A program made the position numbers and the translations under genes. DNA of 64,000 bases, from contig NZ_JAOQJY010000001.1 in NCBI RefSeq assembly GCF_025567525.1, positions 1 to 64,000 on the forward strand, in the 5' to 3' direction. Within the stretch, counting starts at the first letter, position 1. Every line of letters begins with the position of its first letter. Shown one piece after another: positions 42,926 through 51,521 of this stretch. The stretch comes from Gallintestinimicrobium propionicum (lineage in GTDB: Bacteria; Bacillota; Clostridia; Lachnospirales; Lachnospiraceae). A model generated the notes under the pieces. The model saw only the letters and a list, made by a program, of their open reading frames with translations. It ran no database searches and was not told the DNA's origin.

Positions 42926-44050
42926 CTATTTCTTTGTTTTCACCAGTGCGCGCAGCAGCCCGGACAGATACTCTTTCTGGACAGATGCGTCAGAATTTAA
43001 CAAGTCGTCGGCGAGCAGGAAACACTGGCGGTCTTTATGGTTTTCCCGAAATAACGGCAGCTCGTCCGGCACAGAGAAGCAGGGAAGAAATTGTCCTTCT
43101 TTTTTTGTATAACAGGTTGCGGCTGTCGCGGGCATGCGCTGCGATTTATCGACGTAAACGGCGACGGATTTGTGAATTGCGGTATCTTCTGCAGGTAGGT
43201 AGGAATAGTTTTTATAGTCTGGATAAAAATGCTTTAAAACGCCATCATAGACCGGCAGGCGCAGCAGCACAGTCCGTTCCCTGCCTGCGAGGAAGCAGTT
43301 TTTTAAAACAGTGCCGGAGCCGTGCAGGGACAAAGAAACCGGAAGAGGGATATCTGTCTGCAGGGTAAAGACTGCATTGGTCCGCGCTTTTCCAAAAGCG
43401 TCCTCGGTATGCTCGAGAGAAAGGGTGACCGGAGAAAAGCCCTGTTCTTCGAAAAATAGCGGGATTGCCATCACGCGGTAAAGAGTGATCATTCCCTCGA
43501 GGTCTTCACGGTTGTGTAAAAGCAGGATGTCGAGAAGCTCTTTTGTAGGCTGTATGGCGTAGGAATGATACAGCTCGATCAGCTCGCCGCCGTTAAAATG
43601 GTCTTCCCGATGGATGTCGATAAACTCCTCCAGCTGCTTCTGGCGACATCCCGGCAGATGCAGGAGGTTTTTATAAGGGCTTATTTTTTTGTAGATGTCG
43701 TGCTGGACGGACGCCGGGACAAAAGAAAGCCCGAATTTTTTCGCGCGGGTCTGCAGAAACGGAACATCGAAGGTTGTTCCGTTAAAATGTACCATGACCG
43801 GAAAGGAGGCGGCAAAGGAGAAAAACTGCTGCAAAACATCCGCTTCATCATCGGGCGTCTCCGCAAAAAACTGCCGGGTTTCCCAGCCGTTTGTGGTCAG
43901 ATAAGCGCAGCCGATCAGATAGACGCAGGCGCTGCGCGCGGAAAATCCGGTGGTTTCGATATCGAAAAATAAAATGTCCTGAGGGGCTTCAAAAAAAGAA
44001 GCCAGCTCTTTCGTTGTATCGGATAAAATAGGGTTTTTTAAAGTTTTCAT
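42926..44050 (-). CDS. RNase H-like (YprB-type) exonuclease-domain protein
   Basis: 374-residue protein with an N-terminal ribonuclease H-like/DEDD exonuclease domain (~25-190): FFDIETTGF gives the first acidic pair, HFNGTTFDVPFL the second motif and HNREDLEGM the last. It resembles Bacillus YprB, a predicted nuclease of unknown physiological role. The C-terminal ~170 residues are less conserved. Start 44050 is chosen because upstream in-frame codons extend through the divergent promoter region; its ribosome-binding site is weak, so the start is uncertain. Divergent to the rnf operon and convergent with rpsA. Confidence 0.83.
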   Translation of the reverse strand: MKTLKNPILSDTTKELASFFEAPQDILFFDIETTGFSARSACVYLIGCAYLTTNGWETRQFFAETPDDEADVLQQFFSFAASFPVMVHFNGTTFDVPFLQTRAKKFGLSFVPASVQHDIYKKISPYKNLLHLPGCRQKQLEEFIDIHREDHFNGGELIELYHSYAIQPTKELLDILLLHNREDLEGMITLYRVMAIPLFFEEQGFSPVTLSLEHTEDAFGKARTNAVFTLQTDIPLPVSLSLHGSGTVLKNCFLAGRERTVLLRLPVYDGVLKHFYPDYKNYSYLPAEDTAIHKSVAVYVDKSQRMPATAATCYTKKEGQFLPCFSVPDELPLFRENHKDRQCFLLADDLLNSDASVQKEYLSGLLRALVKTKK

Positions 44051-44181
44051 AACCGTATGATAGCATATTTTTGAAATTTCCTGTAGTATTTTGGCTAAAA
44101 AAATAGTATGATACAAGATGGAATGTATGTATACAATGTACATGTTCAGAAACAAAAAAGAAAAGGAAGGATGATTGGCGA

Positions 44182-45516
44182 ATGGCTAAGTTGACATTTA
44201 TGGGCGGCATTCATCCCTATGATGGGAAGGATCTGTCGAAGGATAAGCCCATGAAGGCAGTTCTGCCAAAGGGTGACCTGGTATATCCGCTGTCCCAGCA
44301 TATCGGTGCGCCTGCAGTGCCTGTCGTGGCAAAGGGAGACCATGTACTGACAGGACAGAAGATTGCGGAAGCCCAGGGTTTTGTATCGGCACCGATTTAT
44401 GCGACGGTTTCCGGTACAGTTAAGGCGATCGAGCCACACCGCGTCGTAACCGGTGACAATGTAATGAGCATTGTGATTGAGGACGACCATTTATATGAAG
44501 AAGCAGAGTTTGTTCCTGCAGACCTGGAGACATTAAGCCGGGAGGAAATTATCGGAAGAGTGAAAGAAGCCGGCATCGTCGGCATGGGCGGCGCAGGTTT
44601 CCCGACACATGTAAAACTGAGTCCGAAAAATCCGGACAGCATTACAGATGTCATCGTAAACTGTGCGGAATGCGAACCGTACCTGACCTCTGACTACAGA
44701 AGAATGATGGAGGAGCCGGAAAAGCTGATTGCCGGTCTGAAGGTAATGTTAAAGCTGTTCCCGAACGCAAAGGGAACGCTGGCAGTAGAAGATAATAAAC
44801 CGGATGCAATCGCACTGTTAAAGAAGCTGACAAAGGATGAAACGGATATTTCCGTGGCTGCCTTACATACAAAATACCCGCAGGGCTCGGAGCGCCATCT
44901 GATTTATGCGGTGACAGGACGTGCGATCAATTCCTCCATGCTTCCTGCAGATGCGGGTTGTATCGTAGACAATGTTGATACGGTTGTTGCGATCAATCAG
45001 GCTGTGCGCGAAGGGAAACCGCTGATGCACCGTATCGTAACGGTAACGGGAGATGCAGTTGCAAACCCTCAAAACTTTATTGTCCGGATTGGTACCAATT
45101 ACAACGAGTTGATCGAAGAAGCGGGTGGTTTTGTACAGGAACCTGCTAAGATTATTTCCGGTGGTCCGATGATGGGCTTTGGTATTTTTGATTTAAACGT
45201 GCCGACAACCAAGACATCCTCCGCACTGCTGTGCCTGACTCATGACGATGTTGCAGATTCACAGCCGTCGGCGTGTATCAACTGCGGACGCTGTGTAGAA
45301 GTCTGTCCCGGCAGAGTTGTGCCCAAGCTCCTTGCAGACTATGCAGAACGTCATGACCTCGAAAGATTTGAAGCCTGTAACGGTCTGGAATGCTGCGAAT
45401 GCGGATGCTGCAGCTATGTCTGCCCGGCAAAGCGTCCTTTGACACAGGCGATCAAATCCGCGAGAAAGATGGTTCTGGCTGAAAAAAAGAAAAAACAGCA
45501 GGAGGCGAAGAAATGA
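44182..45516 (+). CDS. rnfC: Rnf electron transport complex subunit C
   Basis: 444-residue peripheral subunit of the ferredoxin:NAD+ oxidoreductase (Rnf), which couples electron transfer to sodium or proton export. It has an N-terminal RnfC barrel-like region (GGIHPYDGKDLS), an NADH/FMN-binding SLBB-type core (GMGGAGFPTHVKL, CAECEPYLTSD), and two C-terminal 4Fe-4S motifs, CINCGRCVEVCPGRVVP and CCECGCCSYVCPAKRP. First gene of rnfCDGEAB. AAGGAAGGATGATTGGCGA precedes the ATG. Its stop overlaps rnfD by 4 bases. Confidence 0.96.
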   Translation: MAKLTFMGGIHPYDGKDLSKDKPMKAVLPKGDLVYPLSQHIGAPAVPVVAKGDHVLTGQKIAEAQGFVSAPIYATVSGTVKAIEPHRVVTGDNVMSIVIEDDHLYEEAEFVPADLETLSREEIIGRVKEAGIVGMGGAGFPTHVKLSPKNPDSITDVIVNCAECEPYLTSDYRRMMEEPEKLIAGLKVMLKLFPNAKGTLAVEDNKPDAIALLKKLTKDETDISVAALHTKYPQGSERHLIYAVTGRAINSSMLPADAGCIVDNVDTVVAINQAVREGKPLMHRIVTVTGDAVANPQNFIVRIGTNYNELIEEAGGFVQEPAKIISGGPMMGFGIFDLNVPTTKTSSALLCLTHDDVADSQPSACINCGRCVEVCPGRVVPKLLADYAERHDLERFEACNGLECCECGCCSYVCPAKRPLTQAIKSARKMVLAEKKKKQQEAKK

Positions 45517-46454
45517 GCGATTTACGCAATGTATCCTCCAACCCCCATATCCGGGCGAAGGATACCACTTCCCGGATTATGCTGACAGTAGTTATTGCAC
45601 TGCTTCTGCCCGCATTTTTTGGCATTTACAATTTTGGCTTCCGGGCACTGGTTCTGATCCTGATCAGTATCGCAACCTGTGTCCTGACCGAGTACATCTA
45701 TGAAAAACTGATGAAAAAACCCATCACGATCGGCGATTTCTCAGCAGTCGTAACCGGATTGTTACTGGCATTAAACCTGCCTGTATCCGTTCCTTTCTGG
45801 ATTCCAGTTGTCGGCGGCGTATTTGCAATCCTGGTGGTAAAGATGCTGTTCGGTGGACTGGGACAGAACTTCATGAACCCGGCGCTGGCAGGCAGATGCT
45901 TTCTGCTGATTTCCTTTACCTCCCTGATGACGAATTTTAACTGCGATGCCTATACCGGTGCGACGCCTCTGGCAAGTCTGAAAGCAGGAGAAAGCGTTAA
46001 CGTTCTGAACATGATTCTGGGACGCACGGCTGGTACGATCGGTGAGACCTCTGTGATTGCGATCGTTTTGGGCGCCTGTGTTCTGATCGTTGCAGGTGTA
46101 ATCGACCTGCGCGTACCGGGTAGCTATATCGCTTCCTTTGCCGTTTTTGTCCTGCTGTTTGCAGCCCTTAGCGGAATTGCAATTAGCCCGGCATATCTGT
46201 CCGCACAGCTGGCAGGCGGTGGTCTGATGCTCGGTGCATTCTTTATGGCGACGGACTATGTAACCCGTCCTGTCACCAAAAAAGGACAGTACATTTACGG
46301 TGTGATTCTCGGTTTCCTGACCGCGATCTTCCGTATTTTCGGCGCGAGCGCAGAGGGCGTATCCTATGCGATTATTCTGGGCAACCTTCTGGTTCCGCTG
46401 ATTGAGCGTTATACGATGCCGAAAGCATTCGGAAAAGGAGGAGAGCGGTCATGA
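45513..46454 (+). CDS. rnfD: Rnf complex subunit D
   Basis: 313-residue membrane subunit with about nine or ten hydrophobic segments. The covalent flavin attachment motif TGATPLASLK is visible near residue 150 (FMN on the threonine, transferred by ApbE). Related to NqrB. The start overlaps the rnfC stop (ATGA), and the end overlaps rnfG similarly. It forms the ion-conducting core with RnfA and RnfE. Confidence 0.96.
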   Translation: MSDLRNVSSNPHIRAKDTTSRIMLTVVIALLLPAFFGIYNFGFRALVLILISIATCVLTEYIYEKLMKKPITIGDFSAVVTGLLLALNLPVSVPFWIPVVGGVFAILVVKMLFGGLGQNFMNPALAGRCFLLISFTSLMTNFNCDAYTGATPLASLKAGESVNVLNMILGRTAGTIGETSVIAIVLGACVLIVAGVIDLRVPGSYIASFAVFVLLFAALSGIAISPAYLSAQLAGGGLMLGAFFMATDYVTRPVTKKGQYIYGVILGFLTAIFRIFGASAEGVSYAIILGNLLVPLIERYTMPKAFGKGGERS

Positions 46455-47077
46455 AGAGCATGCTGAAAGATGCGGGCATTCTGTTCGCAATCACCCTGGT
46501 AGCCGGATTGCTGCTGGGTTGTGTTTATCAGATAACAAAAGAGCCAATCGCACGTCAGGAGGCGCTGGCACAGGAAAATGCGTGCCGTGAGGTCTTTTCT
46601 GATGCGGAAAGCTTTGAAGCTGTGACAGATTTTACAGAAGAAGCTGCACAGACTGTGCTCAATGAGGGCGGCTACAGCGCAGCCAGTGTCAATGCCTGTC
46701 AGGAGGCAAAGGATGCGTCTGGAACAGTACTTGGTTATGTGCTGACGGTGACAACCCATGAGGGCTACGGCGGAGATATCCAGTTTACCGTTGGCGTGCG
46801 CAATGACGGCACATTAAACGGGATTTCTCTGCTGTCTATTTCCGAAACAGCAGGTCTTGGCATGCAGGCGGGAGAAGTTCTGGTTCCCCAGTTTGCAGAT
46901 AAAAATGCCTATCCGTATGTATACACTAAAACCGGTTCGACAGCAGACAATGAAATTGATGCCATTTCCGGCGCTACGATCACAACCAATGCTGTGACCA
47001 ATGGAGTCAACGCTGGTGTGTACTATTTCCAGACCATGCTGCAGCAAGGTGCAGGGGAAGGAGCAGCAAATGAGTAA
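46451..47077 (+). CDS. rnfG: Rnf complex subunit G
   Basis: 208-residue subunit with one N-terminal transmembrane helix (~8-28) and an exterior FMN-binding domain. The flavinylation motif is SGATITTNAV near residue 178; TAGLGMQAGEV is also typical. ApbE, encoded convergently at 49310, is the enzyme that attaches FMN here. Overlaps rnfD (4 bases) and rnfE (8 bases). Confidence 0.95.
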   Translation: MKSMLKDAGILFAITLVAGLLLGCVYQITKEPIARQEALAQENACREVFSDAESFEAVTDFTEEAAQTVLNEGGYSAASVNACQEAKDASGTVLGYVLTVTTHEGYGGDIQFTVGVRNDGTLNGISLLSISETAGLGMQAGEVLVPQFADKNAYPYVYTKTGSTADNEIDAISGATITTNAVTNGVNAGVYYFQTMLQQGAGEGAANE

Positions 47078-47810
47078 GAAAAATACGCCTGCAGAGCGGC
47101 TTTATAACGGTATTGTTAAAGAGAACCCGACGTTTGTTTTGACGCTGGGTATGTGTCCGACCCTGGCAGTTACGACCAGCGCAGTCAACGGTCTGGGCAT
47201 GGGTCTGACTACGATGGTAGTCCTTGCACTGTGTAACCTGATCATTTCCGCACTGCGCAAGATTATTCCCGATAAGGTGAGAATTCCTGCGTTCATCGTC
47301 ATCGCTGCGTCTCTGGTTACGATGATGCAGCTTCTGCTGCAGGGCTTTATTCCGTCCCTGTATGATTCGCTGGGTATTTATATTCCGCTGATTGTCGTAA
47401 ACTGTATCATTCTGGGCAGAGCGGAATCCTATGCGTCCAGAAATCCGGTACTCCCTTCTTTGTTTGATGGTATCGGTATGGGACTTGGATTTTCCGTTGC
47501 GCTGACCTGTATTGGTGCAGTTCGTGAAATCCTTGGCGCAGGAGAGCTGTTCGGCTTCCGCGTGATGCCCCAATCCTATGTTCCGTTTTCGATCTTCGTT
47601 ATGGCGCCCGGCGCATTCTTTGTGCTGGCATTTCTGACTGCTGCCCAGAACAAGATCAAGATAAACGGTGAGAAAAAAGGAAAAGATATGAGCAAAATCC
47701 AGTCCGGCTGCTCGGATGACTGTTTAAGCTGTGGCGTTTCCGGCTGCTGCGGTCACAGCTTTTACGGCGCTTCGGATTCGGCTGCTCAGACAAAGAAGGA
47801 GGAAGGCTGA
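47070..47810 (+). CDS. rnfE: Rnf complex subunit E with cysteine-rich C-terminal tail
   Basis: 246-residue membrane subunit with six helices, like NqrD. Typical blocks are NGIVKENPTFVLTLGMCPTLAVTTS and GRAESYASRNPVLPSLFDGIGMGLGF. After the last helix (about residue 200) the protein continues into a hydrophilic tail with CSDDCLSCGVSGCCGHS (six cysteines); the classical RnfE/NqrD core ends about here. The tail may bind metal or a cluster; this is inference. Start 47070 has GGGGAAGGAG upstream and overlaps rnfG by 8 bases. Confidence 0.94.
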   Translation: MSKKNTPAERLYNGIVKENPTFVLTLGMCPTLAVTTSAVNGLGMGLTTMVVLALCNLIISALRKIIPDKVRIPAFIVIAASLVTMMQLLLQGFIPSLYDSLGIYIPLIVVNCIILGRAESYASRNPVLPSLFDGIGMGLGFSVALTCIGAVREILGAGELFGFRVMPQSYVPFSIFVMAPGAFFVLAFLTAAQNKIKINGEKKGKDMSKIQSGCSDDCLSCGVSGCCGHSFYGASDSAAQTKKEEG

Positions 47811-47812
47811 AC

Positions 47813-48400
47813 ATGATGGAACAGATCCAGCAGTTATTGTTGATCCTGATCAGCTCTGCGCTGGTCAGCAACGTAGTATTGAGCCAGTTTCTGGGACTGT
47901 GTCCGTTTCTGGGCGTATCCAAAAAAGTAGAAACTGCAGCGGGAATGGGAACCGCCGTTATTTTTGTCATTACGCTTTCTTCCGGTGTGGCGGGAGCAAT
48001 TTACAAATTTATTCTGACGCCTTTGAACATCCAGTATCTGCAGACGATCGTATTTATCCTCGTCATTGCGGCGCTGGTACAGTTCGTAGAAATGTTCCTC
48101 AAAAAATATATGAAATCGCTGTATGAGGCGCTCGGCGTTTATCTGCCGCTGATTACGACCAACTGCGCGGTGCTCGGTGTTGCGCTGACCAACGTGCAGA
48201 AGGAGTACGGCATCTTTACCGGCATGGTGAATGGCTTTGCGACGGCGCTTGGTTTCACGATTTCCATTGTCATTCTTGCGGGCATCCGTGAGAAACTGGA
48301 ATACAACGATTATCCGGAATCCTTTAAGGGAATGCCGATGGTTCTCGTCACAGCAGGACTGATGGCAATCGCTTTCTGCGGATTTTCCGGACTGTTATAG
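47813..48400 (+). CDS. rnfA: Rnf complex subunit A
   Basis: 195-residue membrane protein with six helices, homologous to NqrE and in inverted topology to RnfE. Signature regions are NVVLSQFLGLCPFLGVSKK and PLITTNCAVLGVAL with the conserved cysteines that bind a 2Fe-2S centre within the membrane. Ribosome-binding site AAGGAGGAAGG. Starts 2 bases after rnfE. ATG at 47813 or 47816 are equivalent choices. Confidence 0.96.
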   Translation: MMEQIQQLLLILISSALVSNVVLSQFLGLCPFLGVSKKVETAAGMGTAVIFVITLSSGVAGAIYKFILTPLNIQYLQTIVFILVIAALVQFVEMFLKKYMKSLYEALGVYLPLITTNCAVLGVALTNVQKEYGIFTGMVNGFATALGFTISIVILAGIREKLEYNDYPESFKGMPMVLVTAGLMAIAFCGFSGLL

Positions 48401-48410
48401 GAGGCGGAGA

Positions 48411-49205
48411 ATGGTAAGCGGTATCCTGATTGCAATGGCAGTGGTAGGAGCGGTTGGTCTGTTTATCGGCCTGTTTCTGGGCATTGCCGGAATCAAATTT
48501 AAAGTAGAAGTAGATGAACGGGAAGAGGCTGTTTTGTCAGCCCTTCCGGGAAATAACTGCGGCGGCTGCGGTTATGCGGGCTGTGCAAATCTGGCGGCAG
48601 CAATTGCCAAAGGGGAAGCGCCGGTCAATGCCTGTCCGGTGGGCGGTGAGCCGGTTGGAAAAGAGATCGCAAAGATCATGGGCGTAGAAGCGGGAAAAGA
48701 GACGAAAAAGGTTGCATTTGTAGCCTGTCAGGGAACCTGCGATAAGGCGAAGACAGATTATGAGTATCATGGAATCGCCGACTGTGCGATGCTTTCCTTT
48801 GTCCCGAACGGCGGTCCGAAATCCTGTGATTATGGTTGTACCGGTTTCGGTAACTGCGTAAAGGCATGTCCCTTCGACGCAATCCATGTCGTAGACGGCG
48901 TAGCAGTTGTCGATAAGGAAGCCTGCAAGGCATGTGGAAAATGTGTCGCAGCATGTCCGAAGCACCTGATTTCGCTGGTTCCTTACGATGCAAAGTATCT
49001 GGTGGCATGCAGCTCCAAGGCAAAAGGTCCTGTGACGATGAAGGAGTGCAGCGCAGGTTGTATCGGCTGTACACTCTGTCAAAGAAACTGCCCGGTTGGC
49101 GCAGCGAAAGTGACGGACTTCCTCGCAAAGATTGATCCTGAAACCTGTAAGGGCTGCGGAATCTGCGCAGAGAAATGTCCAAAGAAAGTGATTGTGAAGC
49201 ACTGA
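48411..49205 (+). CDS. rnfB: Rnf complex subunit B
   Basis: 264-residue iron-sulfur subunit that receives electrons from ferredoxin. An N-terminal helix (~5-27) is followed by the 4-Cys motif CGGCGYAGCANL (~47-58) and a C-terminal region with four ferredoxin-like cysteine sets: CTGFGNCVKACP, CKACGKCVAACP, CIGCTLCQRNCP and CKGCGICAEKCP. Last gene of the operon; a bidirectional terminator follows. Confidence 0.96.
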   Translation: MVSGILIAMAVVGAVGLFIGLFLGIAGIKFKVEVDEREEAVLSALPGNNCGGCGYAGCANLAAAIAKGEAPVNACPVGGEPVGKEIAKIMGVEAGKETKKVAFVACQGTCDKAKTDYEYHGIADCAMLSFVPNGGPKSCDYGCTGFGNCVKACPFDAIHVVDGVAVVDKEACKACGKCVAACPKHLISLVPYDAKYLVACSSKAKGPVTMKECSAGCIGCTLCQRNCPVGAAKVTDFLAKIDPETCKGCGICAEKCPKKVIVKH

Positions 49206-49257
49206 TTGTTTGCGCCTGCGAAGAAGGTTTCGCCGCAGAGCGTTTGGAACGGAAAAA

Positions 49258-49300
49258 ACCGTGTTGTATCAGTTTTGAGATTCGATACAGCGCGGTCTTT
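49258..49300. terminator. Bidirectional terminator between rnfB and apbE
   Basis: ACCGTGTTGTATC (49258-49270) pairs with GATACAGCGCGGT (49284-49296) with few mismatches. A short T run follows on the plus strand and an A-rich run precedes it (T-rich for the minus strand). Confidence 0.75.
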
Positions 49301-49309
49301 TCTCAGTGA

Positions 49310-50311
49310 TTACGATTGCGGGAATCCTTCCGTGCGGTAAATTGTGCCGTCGCTTAAAACGAATAGTGCTTCAATATCCGGCAGGGAGTCGATCAACTCC
49401 CTGCCTTTTTCATATCCAAGTAAGAAGCAGGACGTGCTGAGGGCGTCTCCGTCCGTGGAGGAATCGGAGAGGATCGTAACGCTGCTTAGGCCTGTGTCGG
49501 CGGGATAACCGGTGTGAGGGTCTAGAATATGATGATACAGCACTCCGTTTTCCCGAAAGCAACGCTCATAATTTCCGGAAGAGACGAGGGACTGGTCTTT
49601 TAATGCGACGATATCGACCAGCTCGTTTGTTTCAGAAAACGGCTTTTTGATGCCGGTACGAAATGCTGTGCCATCCGGCTTTTGCCCGACAGCCAGGACG
49701 TTTCCACCAAGATTGATCAGGGCGCTTGTGATATTCTTTTGGAGGAAAAATGCTTTCAGGCGGTCTGCGATCGCACCCTTTGCCAGAAATCCGAGGTCAA
49801 GCTGTGCATCTGGGTCGGCGAGGGTAACCGTATTGCCGTCGATCCGGATATTGTGGTAATCGACGTGAGGGAGCAGGGCATTGATCTGGGACTGCTTTGG
49901 GACAGGACCGGCCGGGTCGCCGGAAAAGTTCCAGAGCTGGGAAATCGGCGTGATTGTCGGATCGATCAGACCGTCTGTTTTTTCAGACCAGTATAACGCT
50001 GTCTGCAGCAGAGAGGCAGTTTCAGAATCGACAGTGACAGGCTGTCCATTCGCATGGTTAATATTCCAGATATCACTGCCTTCTTTGGTGTAGCTCAACA
50101 GATTTTCATAGTGCTCGCAGAGTTCAAATGCCTCGTTCAGGACGGCTTGGGCATCGTTTCCATAGCATGTCAGGGAAATCACGGTGTCAAAATAGAAGCC
50201 GGTTTTGGAAAACGGCTGCGCAGAAGATGCGCTGCAGCCGGTCAGGGATAATGACAGGGTGAAGCACAGCAGGAGAGTGATCGGTGCGAAAAATTTTTTA
50301 AATAAAATCAT
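49310..50311 (-). CDS. apbE: FAD:protein FMN transferase, lipoprotein type
   Basis: 333-residue ApbE-family enzyme that cleaves FAD and attaches FMN to a threonine of target flavoproteins, here most likely RnfG and RnfD. The N-terminus is a lipoprotein signal (LSLTGCSAS). Mature-domain motifs are FDTVISLTCYG, DLGFLAKGAIADRLK, ALINLGGNV, HHILDPHTGYPAD and the C-terminal DGDALSTSCFLLG with the magnesium-binding Asp. AAAGGA upstream (minus strand) supports the start at 50311. A MITE lies 31 bases upstream of the start codon. Convergent with the rnf operon. Confidence 0.95.
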   Translation of the reverse strand: MILFKKFFAPITLLLCFTLSLSLTGCSASSAQPFSKTGFYFDTVISLTCYGNDAQAVLNEAFELCEHYENLLSYTKEGSDIWNINHANGQPVTVDSETASLLQTALYWSEKTDGLIDPTITPISQLWNFSGDPAGPVPKQSQINALLPHVDYHNIRIDGNTVTLADPDAQLDLGFLAKGAIADRLKAFFLQKNITSALINLGGNVLAVGQKPDGTAFRTGIKKPFSETNELVDIVALKDQSLVSSGNYERCFRENGVLYHHILDPHTGYPADTGLSSVTILSDSSTDGDALSTSCFLLGYEKGRELIDSLPDIEALFVLSDGTIYRTEGFPQS

Positions 50312-50341
50312 AGATAGAAATCCTTTCAGGTCAAGATAAAA

Positions 50342-50544
50342 GTTACAGTTCACCCGCGCCATTCGCTATACAATAGATTGCTCGCTCCGCGAACATTCTA
50401 TTGTCATGAATCGCATCTTTGATGCTTTCCGCTGCTTCGCAGCTCTTTTTGCTCATAAAATGGCGCTCTCTTCGTGCCCTTCTGAGTTCAGATTTTCGTG
50501 CAAGCACGGAATCTGAACTCAGAAGGGCATGAGTGAACTGTAAT
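50342..50544 (+). mobile_element. MITE-like element with terminal inverted repeats and 8-bp target duplication
   Basis: TTACAGTTCAC (50343-50353) and GTGAACTGTAA (50533-50543) are perfect 11-bp terminal inverted repeats. One base outside each lies an exact 8-bp direct repeat AGATAAAA (50334-50341 and 50545-50552). Inside are a copy of the 35-nt palindrome (50370-50404), a stem around GCTGCTTCGCAGC, and a long inverted repeat around 50479-50529 (CCCTTCTGAGTTCAGATT / AATCTGAACTCAGAAGGG). There is no transposase frame, so it would depend on an enzyme encoded elsewhere. It is the main content of the 422-base gap 50312-50733; the remainder (50553-50733) has no gene. Confidence 0.82.
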
Positions 50545-50733
50545 AGATAAAATACTGGATTGCTTTTAGCACGGATGCAATTCTAAAAATATGCGTAATT
50601 CGTTCCTATTTTGCCCCAGTATTCCTCCATCCTACCATAAAATGAAGTTTCTGTCGCAGTTTGTCTGTGAAAAAAGTGATTTTTTTCAGACTGGCTGTAT
50701 AGACTTTTAGAAGGCGTACAGCCGGGAACGGGG

Positions 50734-51408
50734 ATGGAAATGGAAAAAAACAGTACATTAAAATATGGTATATGGCTGACCGGGGCGTCCATGATGTTTG
50801 TATCTGCATGGTTTTGCGTCCGGCTGACCGGAACGGTAGGAGAAATGGGACGGTATCTGGACAGCATGGACAGCGTCGTCTGCATGGAGGAACTTTTGGA
50901 TTATGAAAAAGAAGAAAACGGGCGGACCATGGAGGAAAACGATCTGGCAGAGCCGACGCTGCAGGTGAGGATGCTGGAACGGGAGGATAGCGCAGCAGCT
51001 GTTTCAGACAGCACACAGCTTTCTATCAGCAGCGCGGATTATCAGGTGCTTTTGAAAATCGTGGAGGCGGAAGCCGGATCGGAGGATTTAAACGGCAGGA
51101 TTTTGGTTGCAAACGTCGTCTTAAACCGGGTAAAGAGCGAGCTGTTCCCGGATTGTGTGACAGATGTGGTGTATCAGCACAGCAACGGTGTTTATCAGTT
51201 TTCCCCGGTAAAAAACGGAACGATCGACACTGTTTCAATCAGTGAGGAAACGAAACAGGCGGTAGAGTTAGCGCTGGATGGAACGGATTTGTCAAAAGGG
51301 GCGCTGTACTTTGCTGCGCGAAATGCGGCGAATGAAAAAAATATGCGCTGGTTCGATACACATCTGGTCAGATTGTTTGCGCATGGCGGACATGAGTTCT
51401 TTGGATAA
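50734..51408 (+). CDS. SleB/CwlJ-like cell wall hydrolase
   Basis: 224-residue protein with a single N-terminal transmembrane/signal segment (~10-30) and a C-terminal hydrolase_2 (SleB) domain (~95-224): KIVEAEAGSEDLNGRILVANVVLNRV contains the catalytic glutamate, followed by GVYQFSPVKNG and ALYFAARNA. SleB/CwlJ enzymes are lytic transglycosylases or amidases cleaving spore cortex or vegetative wall. Here the middle (~50-90) is a charged linker. Start 50734 or 50740 are both possible. Cotranscription with thrC is unlikely, since thrC has a promoter. Confidence 0.88.
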   Translation: MEMEKNSTLKYGIWLTGASMMFVSAWFCVRLTGTVGEMGRYLDSMDSVVCMEELLDYEKEENGRTMEENDLAEPTLQVRMLEREDSAAAVSDSTQLSISSADYQVLLKIVEAEAGSEDLNGRILVANVVLNRVKSELFPDCVTDVVYQHSNGVYQFSPVKNGTIDTVSISEETKQAVELALDGTDLSKGALYFAARNAANEKNMRWFDTHLVRLFAHGGHEFFG

Positions 51409-51430
51409 AGACAAAAAATCGGAAAAGGTA

Positions 51431-51459
51431 TTGTCCTGTCAGAAAACCTGTGATAAAAT
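51431..51459 (+). promoter_or_regulatory. Promoter of thrC
   Basis: TTGTCC (51431-51436), 17 bases, TAAAAT (51454-51459). The leader of about 55 bases shows no T-box or attenuator features. Confidence 0.6.
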
Positions 51460-51521
51460 TGAGCGAAACGGACAGAAAAAAGAAACGAAGCTGTGCAACT
51501 GCAGCAGAAACAGGAGGAAGC

